DNA of 64,000 nucleotides from Mycobacterium sp. 852013-50091_SCH5140682 (GCF_001665685.1 NZ_LZTB01000053.1:1-64000), one strand, 5' to 3'. Positions 33,535 to 42,756 are shown, numbered from the stretch's first letter. The notes: generated by a model from the letters alone, not told the origin. A program made the numbers and translations.

Positions 33535-34610
33535 AGCTGATCCTCATCGCCGTCGGCATCGCGTTGACGGTCTCGATTCTGCTGACGCCTGCGTTGATCC
33601 GGTTGTTCACCAAGCGCGGGCTGGGCCACGAGATCAGGGAAGACGGCCCGGCCAGCCACGCCAAGAAGCGTGGCACTCCCTCGATGGGCGGGGTGGCCAT
33701 CGTCGCAGGCATCTGGGCGGGGTATCTGGGCACGCACCTGGTGGGCATGGCCATGGGCGGCGATGGTCCGTCGGCATCGGGCCTACTCGTGCTCGGCCTG
33801 GCCACCATGCTCGGCGGTGTCGGTTTCCTCGACGATCTGATCAAGCTGCGGCGGTCGCGCAACCTCGGGCTGAACAAGACCGCCAAGACGGTCGGTCAAC
33901 TGCTGGCCGCGGTGTTGTTCGGCGTGCTGGCCCTGCAGTTCCGCAACACCGACGGGCTGACGCCGGCCAGCCCCGAACTGTCCTATGTGCGCGAGATCGC
34001 GACGGTCACGCTGGCTTCGTGGGTGTTCGTGCTGTTCTGCGTGGTGATCGTCAGTGCGTGGTCGAATGCGGTGAACTTCACCGACGGTCTGGACGGCCTG
34101 GCCGCCGGTGCGATGGCGATGGTCTGTGCGGCCTATGTGCTGATCACGTTCTGGCAGTTCCGCAATGCGTGTGCCACCGCGCCCGGACTGGGCTGCTACA
34201 ACGTGCGTGACCCACTGGACCTGGCGCTGATCGCGGCGGCGTCGGCGGGGGCCTGCATCGGTTTTCTGTGGTGGAACGCCGCGCCGGCCAAGATCTTCAT
34301 GGGTGACACCGGTTCGCTGGCCCTGGGTGGCATCATCGCCGGCCTGTCGGTAATGAGCCGCACCGAGATCCTCGCAGTGGTCCTCGGCGCGCTGTTCGTC
34401 GCGGAGGTCACCTCGGTCGTGGTGCAGATTCTCGCGTTCCGCACGACGGGCCGCAGGGTGTTCCGGATGGCGCCGTTCCATCATCACTTCGAGCTGGTCG
34501 GATGGGCTGAGACGACGGTGATCATCCGGTTCTGGCTGCTGACGGCGATCGCCTGTGGACTCGGCGTTGCGCTGTTCTACAGCGAATGGCTGACCGCTGT
34601 CGGGGCCTGA
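33531..34610 (+). CDS. mraY: Phospho-MurNAc-pentapeptide translocase MraY (MurX)
   Basis: Makes lipid I by joining phospho-MurNAc-pentapeptide to decaprenyl phosphate at the inner membrane, 359 residues and about ten helices. Signature sequences are EDGPASHAKKRGTPSMGG near the start, the catalytic LDDLIKL, NAVNFTDGLDGLAAG, FMGDTGSLALGG and the His-rich FRMAPFHHHFELVGW. The chain is complete and ATG overlaps the murF stop. Only one base separates its stop from the GTG of murD. Confidence 0.96.
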   Translation: MKLILIAVGIALTVSILLTPALIRLFTKRGLGHEIREDGPASHAKKRGTPSMGGVAIVAGIWAGYLGTHLVGMAMGGDGPSASGLLVLGLATMLGGVGFLDDLIKLRRSRNLGLNKTAKTVGQLLAAVLFGVLALQFRNTDGLTPASPELSYVREIATVTLASWVFVLFCVVIVSAWSNAVNFTDGLDGLAAGAMAMVCAAYVLITFWQFRNACATAPGLGCYNVRDPLDLALIAAASAGACIGFLWWNAAPAKIFMGDTGSLALGGIIAGLSVMSRTEILAVVLGALFVAEVTSVVVQILAFRTTGRRVFRMAPFHHHFELVGWAETTVIIRFWLLTAIACGLGVALFYSEWLTAVGA

Positions 34611-34611
34611 C

Positions 34612-36138
34612 GTGCCTGACGTGCCGGCCTGGCCCGGACGCGAGGAGGACACAAGACGCCCCGCACGCGAGGAGGACAGAGAACTTCCCGCGCCGTTGAC
34701 CGCGGGGGCGCCGGTGCTGGTCACCGGCGCCGGTATCACCGGCCGGGCCGTGCTGGCCGTGCTGGCACCGCTCGGCGTCGCCGCCACGCTGTGCGATGAC
34801 AACGTCGAGGCGTTGCGGACGTACGCGGACGAGGGTGTCGCGGTGGTGGATCCGGCCGGGGCCGTCGCCGCGATCGCTGACTACGCGCTGGTGGTGACCA
34901 GCCCGGGCTTCCCACCGAGTGCGCCGGTGCTGGCGGCCGCGGCGGCCGCGGGCGTGCCCATCTGGGGTGACGTCGAGCTGGCCTGGCGGCTGGATGCCGC
35001 GGGATGCTTCGGCCCGCCGCGACGCTGGCTGGTGGTGACGGGGACCAACGGCAAGACCACGACAACGTCGATGCTGCACGAGATGCTCGTGGCCGCGGGG
35101 CGACGCAGCGTGTTGTGCGGCAACATCGGTGACCCGGTGCTGGCGGTACTCGATCAGCCCGCCGAGGTGCTGGCCGTCGAGTTGTCGAGCTTCCAGCTGC
35201 ACTGGGCGCCTTCTCTGCGGCCCGAGGCCGGTGTGGTGCTCAACGTGGCCGAGGATCATCTCGACTGGCACGGTTCGATGGATGCCTATGCGCGGGACAA
35301 GTCCCGCGTGCTCGACGGTCGGGTGGCGGTCGTGGGGCTCGACGACCCGGTTGCCGCCGGGCTGATCGGTTCCGCCGCCGCCCCTGTTCGGGTGGGTTTT
35401 CGGCTCGCCGAGCCTGCGCCGGGGGAGCTCGGCGTACGGGCCGGCAAGCTCGTCGACCGGGCCTTCGGCGACGACGTCGAGTTGGCTGACGCGGCGACCA
35501 TAGGGGTCGCAGGTCCGGTCGGTGTGCTCGACGCGCTCGCGGCGGCGGCGCTGGCGCGCGCCGTCGACGTACCGCCCGAGGCCATCGCGGCAGCACTCGC
35601 GTCCTTCCGGGTCGGCCGGCATCGGGCCGAGGTGGTCGGGACCGTCGACGGGGTGCGCTATGTCGACGATTCGAAGGCCACCAACCCGCACGCCGCGCAG
35701 GCGTCGATCACTGCCTACCCGAGGGTGGTGTGGATCGCAGGCGGTCTGTTGAAGGGCGCTTCGGTCGATGAGCTGGTACGACACGTCGCGAGCCGGCTCG
35801 CAGGCGCGATTGTGCTCGGGCGCGACCGCCGAACGGTTGCCGAGGCGTTATCGCGACACGCACCCGATGTCCCCGTCGTCGAGCTTGTGACGGGGGAGGA
35901 TTCTGGGGTGCTTGAGACTAGTGGGTCTATTGGTAATCATGTGACTCGTGTGATCGATGTGGCGGAGCGGCCGGTCTCCGAAGCTGTCATGGCGGCCGCC
36001 GTCGACGCTGCCCGCCGGCTGGCGGGCCCCGGCGACACGGTGTTGCTGGCCCCGGCCGGAGCATCCTTCGATCAGTTCAGCGGCTACGGCCAGCGTGGCG
36101 ACATGTTCGCTGCAGCCGTGCGTGCTGTCACGGGGTAA
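34612..36138 (+). CDS. murD: UDP-MurNAc-L-Ala--D-Glu ligase MurD
   Basis: Adds D-glutamate to UDP-MurNAc-L-Ala, 508 residues. Rossmann start LVTGAGITGRAV, ATP loop VVTGTNGKTTTTSML, AVELSSFQLHW, AEDHLDWHGSMDAY and VDDSKATNPHAAQAS mark the three domains. The N-terminus is lengthened by REED-type repeats from two copies of a CGCGAGGAGGAC motif (34637-34677). Near the C-terminus nt 35899-35950 is strikingly AT-richer than the rest and encodes VLETSGSIGNHVTRVID, where the M. tuberculosis protein differs. GTG at 34612 is one base after mraY; GTG 34621 is an alternative. Confidence 0.93.
   Translation: MPDVPAWPGREEDTRRPAREEDRELPAPLTAGAPVLVTGAGITGRAVLAVLAPLGVAATLCDDNVEALRTYADEGVAVVDPAGAVAAIADYALVVTSPGFPPSAPVLAAAAAAGVPIWGDVELAWRLDAAGCFGPPRRWLVVTGTNGKTTTTSMLHEMLVAAGRRSVLCGNIGDPVLAVLDQPAEVLAVELSSFQLHWAPSLRPEAGVVLNVAEDHLDWHGSMDAYARDKSRVLDGRVAVVGLDDPVAAGLIGSAAAPVRVGFRLAEPAPGELGVRAGKLVDRAFGDDVELADAATIGVAGPVGVLDALAAAALARAVDVPPEAIAAALASFRVGRHRAEVVGTVDGVRYVDDSKATNPHAAQASITAYPRVVWIAGGLLKGASVDELVRHVASRLAGAIVLGRDRRTVAEALSRHAPDVPVVELVTGEDSGVLETSGSIGNHVTRVIDVAERPVSEAVMAAAVDAARRLAGPGDTVLLAPAGASFDQFSGYGQRGDMFAAAVRAVTG
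34637..34677. repeat. Two copies of the GCACGCGAGGAG motif at the murD start
   Basis: GACGCGAGGAGGAC (34637-34650) and GCACGCGAGGAGGAC (34663-34677) lie 26 bp apart in the first 22 codons of murD. The same core ends murC at 40382-40395 and occurs, inverted, at 8419, 8445 and 44990. Confidence 0.8.
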
Positions 36139-36143
36139 CTGCT

Positions 36144-37790
36144 GTGGGCAACATCCTCAACCGGTTGCGCCGGGGCAAGGAGAGTGACATCGCGCCCGCC
36201 GCCGACCCGGCTGCGGGGAGCTCCGAATCGGCAGCGACGGTGAAAGAACCGCGCACGCGGTTCGGGGCCTGGCTGGGCCGGCCGATGACGTCGTTCCACC
36301 TCATCATCGCGATCACGGCGTTGCTGACGACACTCGGCCTGATCATGGTGCTCTCGGCGTCGGGCGTCTACTCCTACGACATGGACGGCTCGCCGTGGGC
36401 GGTGTTCGGCCGCCAGGTGATGTGGACCATCGTCGGTTTCATCGCGTTCTATGTCGTCTTGCGGGTGCCGATCAAGACGATGCGCCGCTTCGCGTTCCCG
36501 GTGTTCGCCCTGACGATCGTGGCGTTGGTGCTGGTGTTGATCCCCGGGATCGGCACGTACTCCAACGGGTCCCGCGGCTGGTTCGTGGTCGCGGGCTTCT
36601 CGATGCAGCCCTCCGAGCTGGCCAAGATCGCGTTCGCGATCTGGGGTGCGCACCTGCTGGCCGCGCGCCGGCTCGAACACGCATCGCTGCGCGAGATGCT
36701 GATCCCGCTGGTGCCGGGCGCGGTGGTCGCGCTCGCGCTCATCGTGGCCCAGCCGGACCTCGGCCAGACGGTGTCGATGGGCATCATCCTGCTCGGTCTG
36801 CTCTGGTACGCGGGCCTTCCGCTGCGGGTGTTCGTGACGTCTCTGATGGCGGCGGTCGCGGCTGCCGCGGTCCTCGCAGTGTCCGCCGGTTACCGGTCGG
36901 ATCGCGTGCAGTCCTGGCTGAACCCCACGGCGGACGGCCAGGGTTCGGGTTATCAGTCGCGCCAAGCGCGGTTCGCGTTGGCCAATGGCGGCGTGTTCGG
37001 TGACGGGCTCGGGCAGGGCACCGCCAAGTGGAACTATCTGCCCAACGCCCACAACGACTTCATCTTCGCGATCATCGGGGAGGAGCTCGGCCTGGTCGGT
37101 GCGGTCGGCCTGCTCGCCCTGTTCGGGCTGTTCGCCTACACCGGTATGCGGATCGCGCGGCGCTCGGCCGATCCGTTCCTGCGGTTGCTCACCGCGACCA
37201 CCACGCTGTGGCTGGTCGGCCAGATGTTCATCAACGTCGGGTACGTGGTGGGCCTGCTGCCGATCACCGGCCTGCAGCTGCCACTGATATCGGCGGGTGG
37301 ATCAGCCCAGGCCACAACGCTTTTGATGATGGGCCTGATCACCAACGCGGCCCGGCACGAACCAGAGGCGGTCGCCGCGCTGCGCGCAGGCCGCGACGAC
37401 CGGGTGAACCGGCTGCTGCGGCTGCCGATGCCCGAGCCATATGTCCCGACCCGGCTGGAATCGGCCCGCGACCGGTTGCGCACCCGCAAGGCCACCGCGT
37501 TGCCCGCCAAGGCCAAGACCAAGGCCAAGGCCAAGCCGGCGCAAAAGGCCGACCGCAAACCGGAGCGCAGGCCTGAGCGCAAAACGGACCGGAGAGTGGA
37601 CCGGCGCCCCGACCGCAAGGCGGTGGCCAACCGGCGCAAGCCGCAGCCGGGCGATCGATCGGCGCGCCGGTCTGATCGCACCCGCGCCGACCAGCCGGTT
37701 GGGGCGGCATCCTCATCGGTCCGCTATGGTTCGGGCCAGCGGAACCAGGGCCGTCGGGCCCGAGCACTGGAAGGTCAGCGTTACGGGTGA
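36144..37790 (+). CDS. ftsW: Septal peptidoglycan polymerase FtsW (SEDS)
   Basis: SEDS-family glycosyltransferase that polymerises lipid II at the septum with PbpB, 548 residues. About ten helices, the conserved GSRGWF loop, QPSELAK, AQPDLGQ and the catalytic region LPNAHNDFIFAIIGEELGL are present; GGSAQATTLLMMG ends the core. The cytoplasmic C-terminus (about 110 residues) is an unusually basic run of KAK, RKPERRPERK and RRPDRK repeats. GTG at 36144 is 5 bp after murD. Stop overlaps murG. Confidence 0.95.
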   Translation: MGNILNRLRRGKESDIAPAADPAAGSSESAATVKEPRTRFGAWLGRPMTSFHLIIAITALLTTLGLIMVLSASGVYSYDMDGSPWAVFGRQVMWTIVGFIAFYVVLRVPIKTMRRFAFPVFALTIVALVLVLIPGIGTYSNGSRGWFVVAGFSMQPSELAKIAFAIWGAHLLAARRLEHASLREMLIPLVPGAVVALALIVAQPDLGQTVSMGIILLGLLWYAGLPLRVFVTSLMAAVAAAAVLAVSAGYRSDRVQSWLNPTADGQGSGYQSRQARFALANGGVFGDGLGQGTAKWNYLPNAHNDFIFAIIGEELGLVGAVGLLALFGLFAYTGMRIARRSADPFLRLLTATTTLWLVGQMFINVGYVVGLLPITGLQLPLISAGGSAQATTLLMMGLITNAARHEPEAVAALRAGRDDRVNRLLRLPMPEPYVPTRLESARDRLRTRKATALPAKAKTKAKAKPAQKADRKPERRPERKTDRRVDRRPDRKAVANRRKPQPGDRSARRSDRTRADQPVGAASSSVRYGSGQRNQGRRARALEGQRYG

Positions 37791-38953
37791 GCGAGGCTTC
37801 TCGGGGGATGTCGGAACCTAGCGAGCAGGCGATTTCCGTCGTCCTGGCCGGTGGCGGCACTGCCGGCCACGTCGAGCCGGCGATGGCGGTGGCCGACGCG
37901 CTTCGCGCCATCGACCCGAACGTCCGGATCACCGCGCTGGGGACCGCACGCGGTCTGGAAACCCGGTTGGTGCCGGAGCGGGGCTATGACCTGGAGCTGA
38001 TCACCCCCGTGCCGCTGCCCCGTAAACCGTCGGGCGATCTGGCCCGGCTGCCGATGCGGGTCCGCACGGCGATCCGTCAGACCCGCGCCGTGCTGGCCGA
38101 CGTCGACGCCGACGTGGTGGTGGGCTTCGGCGGCTATGTCGCGCTGCCCGCCTACCTGGCGGCCCGCGGCAGCAAGCTGACCGGGCGCAGGCGGGTGCCG
38201 GTGGTGATCCACGAGGCCAATGCGAGCGCCGGGCTGGCCAACCGGGTGGGTGCCCTTTCGGCGCGCCGGGTGCTCTCGGCTGTGCCCGATCCCGGCTTGC
38301 GCCGCGTCGAGGTGGTCGGGATGCCCGTCCGCGAGGCAATCACGTCACTGGACCGGGCGGCGCTGCGCCAGACCGCACGCGCCCATTTCGGCTTCGCCGA
38401 GGACGCCAGGGTGCTGCTGGTGTTCGGCGGTTCCCAAGGGGCCCAGTCGATCAACCGGGCAGTGGCGGGCGCGGCCGGTCAACTGGGTGCGGCAGGCATC
38501 TCGGTACTGCACGCGCACGGTCCCAAGAACACCCTCGATCTCCCGGAATCGCCTGGCGGGCAACGGCCGCCGTATCGGGCGGTGCCCTATCTCGACCGCA
38601 TGGACCTGGCGTACGCGGCGGCCGACCTGGCCATCTGCCGCTCGGGCGCGATGACGGTGGCCGAGGTGACGGCCGTCGGTCTGCCCGCGGTGTACGTCCC
38701 ACTGCCGATCGGCAACGGTGAACAGCGCCTCAATGCGCAACCGGTGGTGGCCGCCGGTGGCGGCATGCTCATCGACGATGCCGAACTGAGCCCGCAGTTC
38801 GTCGCCGACACCGTCGTCGGCCTGTTGACCGACGACGCCCGGCTGGCCGAGATGACGGCGGCCGCCTCGCTGTCGGGACATCGCGATGCCGCGCGCAAGG
38901 TGGCCCAGGTCGCCCTCGATGTGGCCCGCGACGGACGAAAGAAGCTGCAGTGA
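37787..38953 (+). CDS. murG: UDP-GlcNAc transferase MurG
   Basis: Peripheral membrane GT28 enzyme that turns lipid I into lipid II, 388 residues. GGGTAGHVEPAMAVADAL is the acceptor-side glycine loop, GFGGYVALPAYLAA and VIHEANASAGLANR follow, and FGGSQGAQSINRAV plus CRSGAMTVAEVTAVGLPAVYVPLP form the UDP-GlcNAc site. GTG at 37787 overlaps the ftsW stop (GTGA); ATG at 37808 would drop seven residues with no functional part lost. Overlaps murC by 4 nt. Confidence 0.95.
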   Translation: MSEASRGMSEPSEQAISVVLAGGGTAGHVEPAMAVADALRAIDPNVRITALGTARGLETRLVPERGYDLELITPVPLPRKPSGDLARLPMRVRTAIRQTRAVLADVDADVVVGFGGYVALPAYLAARGSKLTGRRRVPVVIHEANASAGLANRVGALSARRVLSAVPDPGLRRVEVVGMPVREAITSLDRAALRQTARAHFGFAEDARVLLVFGGSQGAQSINRAVAGAAGQLGAAGISVLHAHGPKNTLDLPESPGGQRPPYRAVPYLDRMDLAYAAADLAICRSGAMTVAEVTAVGLPAVYVPLPIGNGEQRLNAQPVVAAGGGMLIDDAELSPQFVADTVVGLLTDDARLAEMTAAASLSGHRDAARKVAQVALDVARDGRKKLQ

Positions 38954-40437
38954 ACGGCAATTCGCTGCCCGCCGAGCTGCAGCGGGTGCACATGGTCGGC
39001 ATCGGCGGAGCCGGCATGTCCGGTGTGGCCAGGATCCTGCTGGATCGCGGTGCCATGGTGTCGGGGTCGGACGCCAAGGAATCGCGCGGCGTGGTGGCGC
39101 TGCGGGCTCGCGGCGCGCAGATCCGGATCGGCCACGACGCGTCGTCGCTGGATCTGCTGCCGGGTGGCGCCACCGCGGTGGTCACGACCCACGCGGCGAT
39201 CCCCAAGACCAATCCCGAGCTGGTGGAGGCCCGCCGCCGCGGCATCCCGGTGATCCTGCGGCCGGTGGTGCTGGCCAAGCTCATGGCCGGGTACACCACG
39301 CTGATGGTCACCGGTACCCACGGCAAGACCACGACCACGTCGATGCTCATCGTGGCGTTGCAGCACAGCGGTTTCGACCCGTCGTTCGCCGTGGGTGGGG
39401 AGCTGGGTGAGGCCGGCACCAATGCGCATCACGGCAGTGGTCGCTGCTTTGTCGCCGAGGCTGACGAGAGCGACGGCTCACTGCTCGAATACACCCCGGA
39501 TGTGGCCGTGGTGACCAATATCGAGGCCGATCACCTGGACTTCTTCGGCACCGAGGAGGCCTACGTCGCGGTGTTCGACTCGTTCGTCGAGCGGATCGCG
39601 CCGGGCGGGTCCCTGGTGGTGTGCACCGACGATCCGGGCGCGGCCGCGCTCGCCGACCGCACGGACGCACTCGGTATCAAAGTGTTGCGGTACGGCAGCG
39701 CCGGTGACGACCTGGCCGGCACGCTGCTCAGCTGGGATCAGCAGGGGACCGGCGCGGTGGCCCACATCCAGCTGGCCGGCGAGCCGCATCCGCGGGCGAT
39801 CCGGCTCGCGGTGCCCGGCAGGCACATGGCGCTCAACGCACTGGCAGCGGTGCTGGCCGCGGTGGCCGTCGGCGCACCCGCCGAAGCGGTCCTCGACGGG
39901 CTGGCCGGGTTCGAGGGTGTGCGCCGACGCTTCGAGCTGGTCGGCAGCACCGACGGCGTTCGGGTCTTCGACGACTACGCGCACCATCCCACCGAGGTAC
40001 GCGCCACGCTGGCGGCGGCCCGCTCCGTCGTGACGGCGACAGGCGGTCGGCTGATCGTCGCCTTCCAGCCCCATTTGTATTCGCGCACAGCGACTTTCGC
40101 GGGCGATTTCGGCGCCGCCCTTGACGCGGCCGATCAGGTGTTCGTCCTCGACGTCTACGGCGCCCGGGAACAGCCCATCGCCGGGGTCAGTGGCGCCACG
40201 GTCGCGGGACGCGTCAGCGTGCCGGTGACCTACATCCCGGATTTCTCGGCGGTGGCCGCCGAGGTCGCGGCCTCGGCCCGGCCCGGTGACGTGGTGATCA
40301 CCATGGGCGCCGGGGATGTGACCATGCTGGGCAGCGAGATTCTCACCGAGTTGCAGATCAGGTTGAACCGCAGCACTCCCCGCACGCGAGGAGGATCGGA
40401 ATCCCCCCGCGGGCTTGGCGGACAGGAAACGTCGTGA
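38950..40437 (+). CDS. murC: UDP-MurNAc--L-Ala ligase MurC
   Basis: First amino-acid ligase of peptidoglycan synthesis, 495 residues. GIGGAGMSGVARIL binds the nucleotide sugar, VTGTHGKTTTTSML binds ATP, EADESDGSLLEYTPDVA and NIEADHLDFF follow, and FDDYAHHPTEVRATL is the C-terminal domain hallmark. The last 20 residues (STPRTRGGSESPRG and on) come from a copy of the GCACGCGAGGAGGA motif at 40382-40395 and look like an added tail. GTG start overlaps murG; stop overlaps ftsQ. Confidence 0.95.
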   Translation: MNGNSLPAELQRVHMVGIGGAGMSGVARILLDRGAMVSGSDAKESRGVVALRARGAQIRIGHDASSLDLLPGGATAVVTTHAAIPKTNPELVEARRRGIPVILRPVVLAKLMAGYTTLMVTGTHGKTTTTSMLIVALQHSGFDPSFAVGGELGEAGTNAHHGSGRCFVAEADESDGSLLEYTPDVAVVTNIEADHLDFFGTEEAYVAVFDSFVERIAPGGSLVVCTDDPGAAALADRTDALGIKVLRYGSAGDDLAGTLLSWDQQGTGAVAHIQLAGEPHPRAIRLAVPGRHMALNALAAVLAAVAVGAPAEAVLDGLAGFEGVRRRFELVGSTDGVRVFDDYAHHPTEVRATLAAARSVVTATGGRLIVAFQPHLYSRTATFAGDFGAALDAADQVFVLDVYGAREQPIAGVSGATVAGRVSVPVTYIPDFSAVAAEVAASARPGDVVITMGAGDVTMLGSEILTELQIRLNRSTPRTRGGSESPRGLGGQETS

Positions 40438-41405
40438 CCGGACCTGATCCGGAAATGGCCGGTGCCGTCGAGGAACAGGGACCCGCGCAGGCGGGACCGG
40501 ATGACGGCGAGCCGACGCCTGCGGCGCCTGGGTCCGACTTGCCGCCTGCGGCAGCTGGGTCCGACTTGCCGCCTGCGGCAGCGGAAGACTACGAGGGTCC
40601 CCGCCGCCGCGCACGGCGCGAGCGCGAGGAGCGCCGCGCGGCCCGCGATCGCGCGATAGCCATCGAGCAGGCCCGCAGGGAAGCCAAACGCCGGGTGGTC
40701 GGGTCCGCCGGTGAATCGGTGAAAGTGCCTGCCTCGGGCGCGATTCGGGGCCTCAAGGTGTTGTTGTGGTCGGCGCTGGCGAGCGTGGTCGCGGTGGCGA
40801 TCGGGCTCTTGCTGTACTTCACGCCCATCATGTCGGCCCGCAATGTGGTGGTGGCCGGGCTCTCGACGGTGAGCCGCGAAGAGGTGGTTGCCGCCGCGAA
40901 AGTCCCGTCCGGGACCCCGCTGTTGCAGGTCAACACCGACGCCGTCGCCGAGCGGGTGGCTGCGATCCGGCGGGTCGCCACCGCCAGGGTGCAGCGGGAG
41001 TATCCGTCGACGCTGCGAATCACCGTGGTCGAGCGGGTTCCGGTGGTGGTCAAGGATTATCCGGACGGCCCCCACCTGTTCGACCGGGACGGGGTCGATT
41101 TCGCGACCGGGCCCGCTCCGCTGTCGCTGCCGTACCTCGACACCGACAACCCGGGGCCCAGCGATCTGCCGACCCTGGCCGCACTCAAGGTGATGCTGGC
41201 CCTGCCGCCCGACGTGGCCGGGCAGGTCGGCCGCATCGCCGCGCCGTCCGTGGCGTCGATCACGTTGACGCTCACCGACGGTCGGATCGTGGTGTGGGGC
41301 ACCAACGACCGGACCGACGAAAAGGCCTTGAAGCTGGCCGCTTTGTTGACTCAGCCCGGTCACACCTACGACGTCTCGAGCCCCGATCTTCCGACGGTCA
41401 AGTAG
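40434..41405 (+). CDS. ftsQ: Cell division protein FtsQ
   Basis: Bitopic divisome scaffold, 323 residues. A disordered acidic then Arg-rich cytoplasmic region (residues 1-100) includes a duplicated nonapeptide GSDLPPAAA at 33-50. One helix near 105-125 (VLLWSALASVVAVAIGLLLYF) leads to a POTRA domain (SARNVVVAGLSTVSREEVVAAA) and the FtsQ/DivIB beta domain (YPSTLRITVVERVPVVVKDY). GTG overlaps the murC stop. The stop lies 171 bp before ftsZ, the first real gap in the cluster since pbpB-murE. Confidence 0.93.
   Translation: MTGPDPEMAGAVEEQGPAQAGPDDGEPTPAAPGSDLPPAAAGSDLPPAAAEDYEGPRRRARREREERRAARDRAIAIEQARREAKRRVVGSAGESVKVPASGAIRGLKVLLWSALASVVAVAIGLLLYFTPIMSARNVVVAGLSTVSREEVVAAAKVPSGTPLLQVNTDAVAERVAAIRRVATARVQREYPSTLRITVVERVPVVVKDYPDGPHLFDRDGVDFATGPAPLSLPYLDTDNPGPSDLPTLAALKVMLALPPDVAGQVGRIAAPSVASITLTLTDGRIVVWGTNDRTDEKALKLAALLTQPGHTYDVSSPDLPTVK
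40530..40583. repeat. 27-bp tandem duplication in ftsQ
   Basis: GGGTCCGACTTGCCGCCTGC begins both units (40530-40556 and 40557-40583); they match over 26 of 27 bases and encode GSDLPPAAA twice in the disordered N-terminus of FtsQ. Confidence 0.9.
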
Positions 41406-41484
41406 AAATTGCCGCGCGGCGCGTCGGCGCGCCTGACGCGTTCGCGCGGGTTGGCCCCCTACCGTTCTGTTTGCGCGGAACTAC

Positions 41485-41508
41485 TTGACATAACTCTAAG
41501 CCTATGGT
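41485..41508 (+). promoter_or_regulatory. Candidate ftsZ promoter
   Basis: A perfect TTGACA (41485-41490) and a TATGGT (41503-41508) lie in the AT-richer part of the 171-bp gap before ftsZ. Their 12-bp spacing is too short for a standard -35/-10 pair, so they may belong to two overlapping promoters. ftsZ has its own leader of about 60 nt with a clear ribosome site. Confidence 0.45.
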
Positions 41509-41576
41509 TGAGGTTGAGGGTTTGCAGGAGAGGGGTTCGGCGTCACGAACACCCCAACCAGGGAGGAAGACGATCC

Positions 41577-42731
41577 ATGACCCCCCCGCATAACTACCTG
41601 GCAGTGATCAAGGTGGTTGGCATCGGCGGCGGCGGCGTCAACGCCGTCAACCGGATGATCGAGCAGGGCCTCAAGGGCGTTGAGTTCATCGCGATCAACA
41701 CCGACGCCCAGGCGCTGTTGATGAGCGATGCCGACGTCAAGCTCGATGTCGGCCGCGATTCCACCCGTGGGCTCGGCGCAGGCGCGGACCCCGAAGTGGG
41801 TCGCAAGGCCGCCGAGGACGCCAAAGATGACATCGAAGAACTGCTGCGCGGCGCCGACATGGTGTTCGTCACCGCGGGCGAGGGCGGTGGCACCGGCACC
41901 GGCGGCGCGCCCGTCGTGGCGACCATCGCGCGCAAGCTCGGTGCGTTGACGGTCGGCGTGGTGACGCGGCCGTTCTCCTTCGAGGGCAAGCGCCGCAGCA
42001 ATCAGGCCGAAGCCGGCATCACCGCACTGCGCGAGAGCTGCGACACCCTGATCGTGATCCCCAACGACCGGCTGCTGCAGATGGGCGATGCCGCGGTATC
42101 GCTCATGGACGCGTTCCGCAGCGCCGACGAGGTGCTGCTCAACGGCGTTCAAGGCATCACCGATCTGATCACCACCCCGGGTCTGATCAACGTCGACTTT
42201 GCCGACGTCAAGGGTGTGATGAGCGGTGCAGGCACGGCGCTGATGGGCATCGGTTCGGCCCGCGGTGACGGCCGCGCGCTCAAGGCCGCCGAGATCGCCA
42301 TCAATTCGCCGTTGCTGGAAGCCTCGATGGAGGGTGCGCAGGGCGTGCTGCTGTCCGTCGCGGGTGGCAGCGACCTGGGGCTGTTCGAGATCAACGAGGC
42401 CGCCTCCCTGGTGCAGGATTCGGCCCATCCCGAGGCCAACATCATCTTCGGCACGGTGATCGACGACTCGCTCGGCGACGAGGTCCGGGTCACGGTCATC
42501 GCGGCCGGGTTCGACATGGCCGGTCCCAGTCGCAAGCCGGTGACCAGCCCCAGCCAGGCCCCGACTCAGCCGATCGCGACGGCCCGCTCCGGGAAGATGA
42601 CCACGTCGCTGTTCGAGCCGACGGATGCCGTGAGCGTCCCCGCGCACACCAACGGGGCCACGGTCAGCATCGGCGGGGACGGCGGTATCGCTGACGACGA
42701 TGTCGACGTCCCGCCGTTCATGCGGCACTGA
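41577..42731 (+). CDS. ftsZ: Cell division GTPase FtsZ
   Basis: Tubulin-like GTPase that forms the Z-ring, 384 residues. The tubulin signature GGGTGTGGAPVVA, the early GIGGGGVNAVNRM loop, NTDAQALLMSDAD and the T7 loop region NVDFADVKGVMSGAG are all present. The conserved acidic C-terminal peptide DDDVDVPPFMRH, which binds SepF, ends the chain after a variable Pro/Ser/Thr linker. ATG at 41577 has GGGAGGAAG upstream; an open frame further 5' has no support. Confidence 0.97.
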   Translation: MTPPHNYLAVIKVVGIGGGGVNAVNRMIEQGLKGVEFIAINTDAQALLMSDADVKLDVGRDSTRGLGAGADPEVGRKAAEDAKDDIEELLRGADMVFVTAGEGGGTGTGGAPVVATIARKLGALTVGVVTRPFSFEGKRRSNQAEAGITALRESCDTLIVIPNDRLLQMGDAAVSLMDAFRSADEVLLNGVQGITDLITTPGLINVDFADVKGVMSGAGTALMGIGSARGDGRALKAAEIAINSPLLEASMEGAQGVLLSVAGGSDLGLFEINEAASLVQDSAHPEANIIFGTVIDDSLGDEVRVTVIAAGFDMAGPSRKPVTSPSQAPTQPIATARSGKMTTSLFEPTDAVSVPAHTNGATVSIGGDGGIADDDVDVPPFMRH

Positions 42732-42756
42732 GTCGGGCCCGCGACTGCGGACTTCG

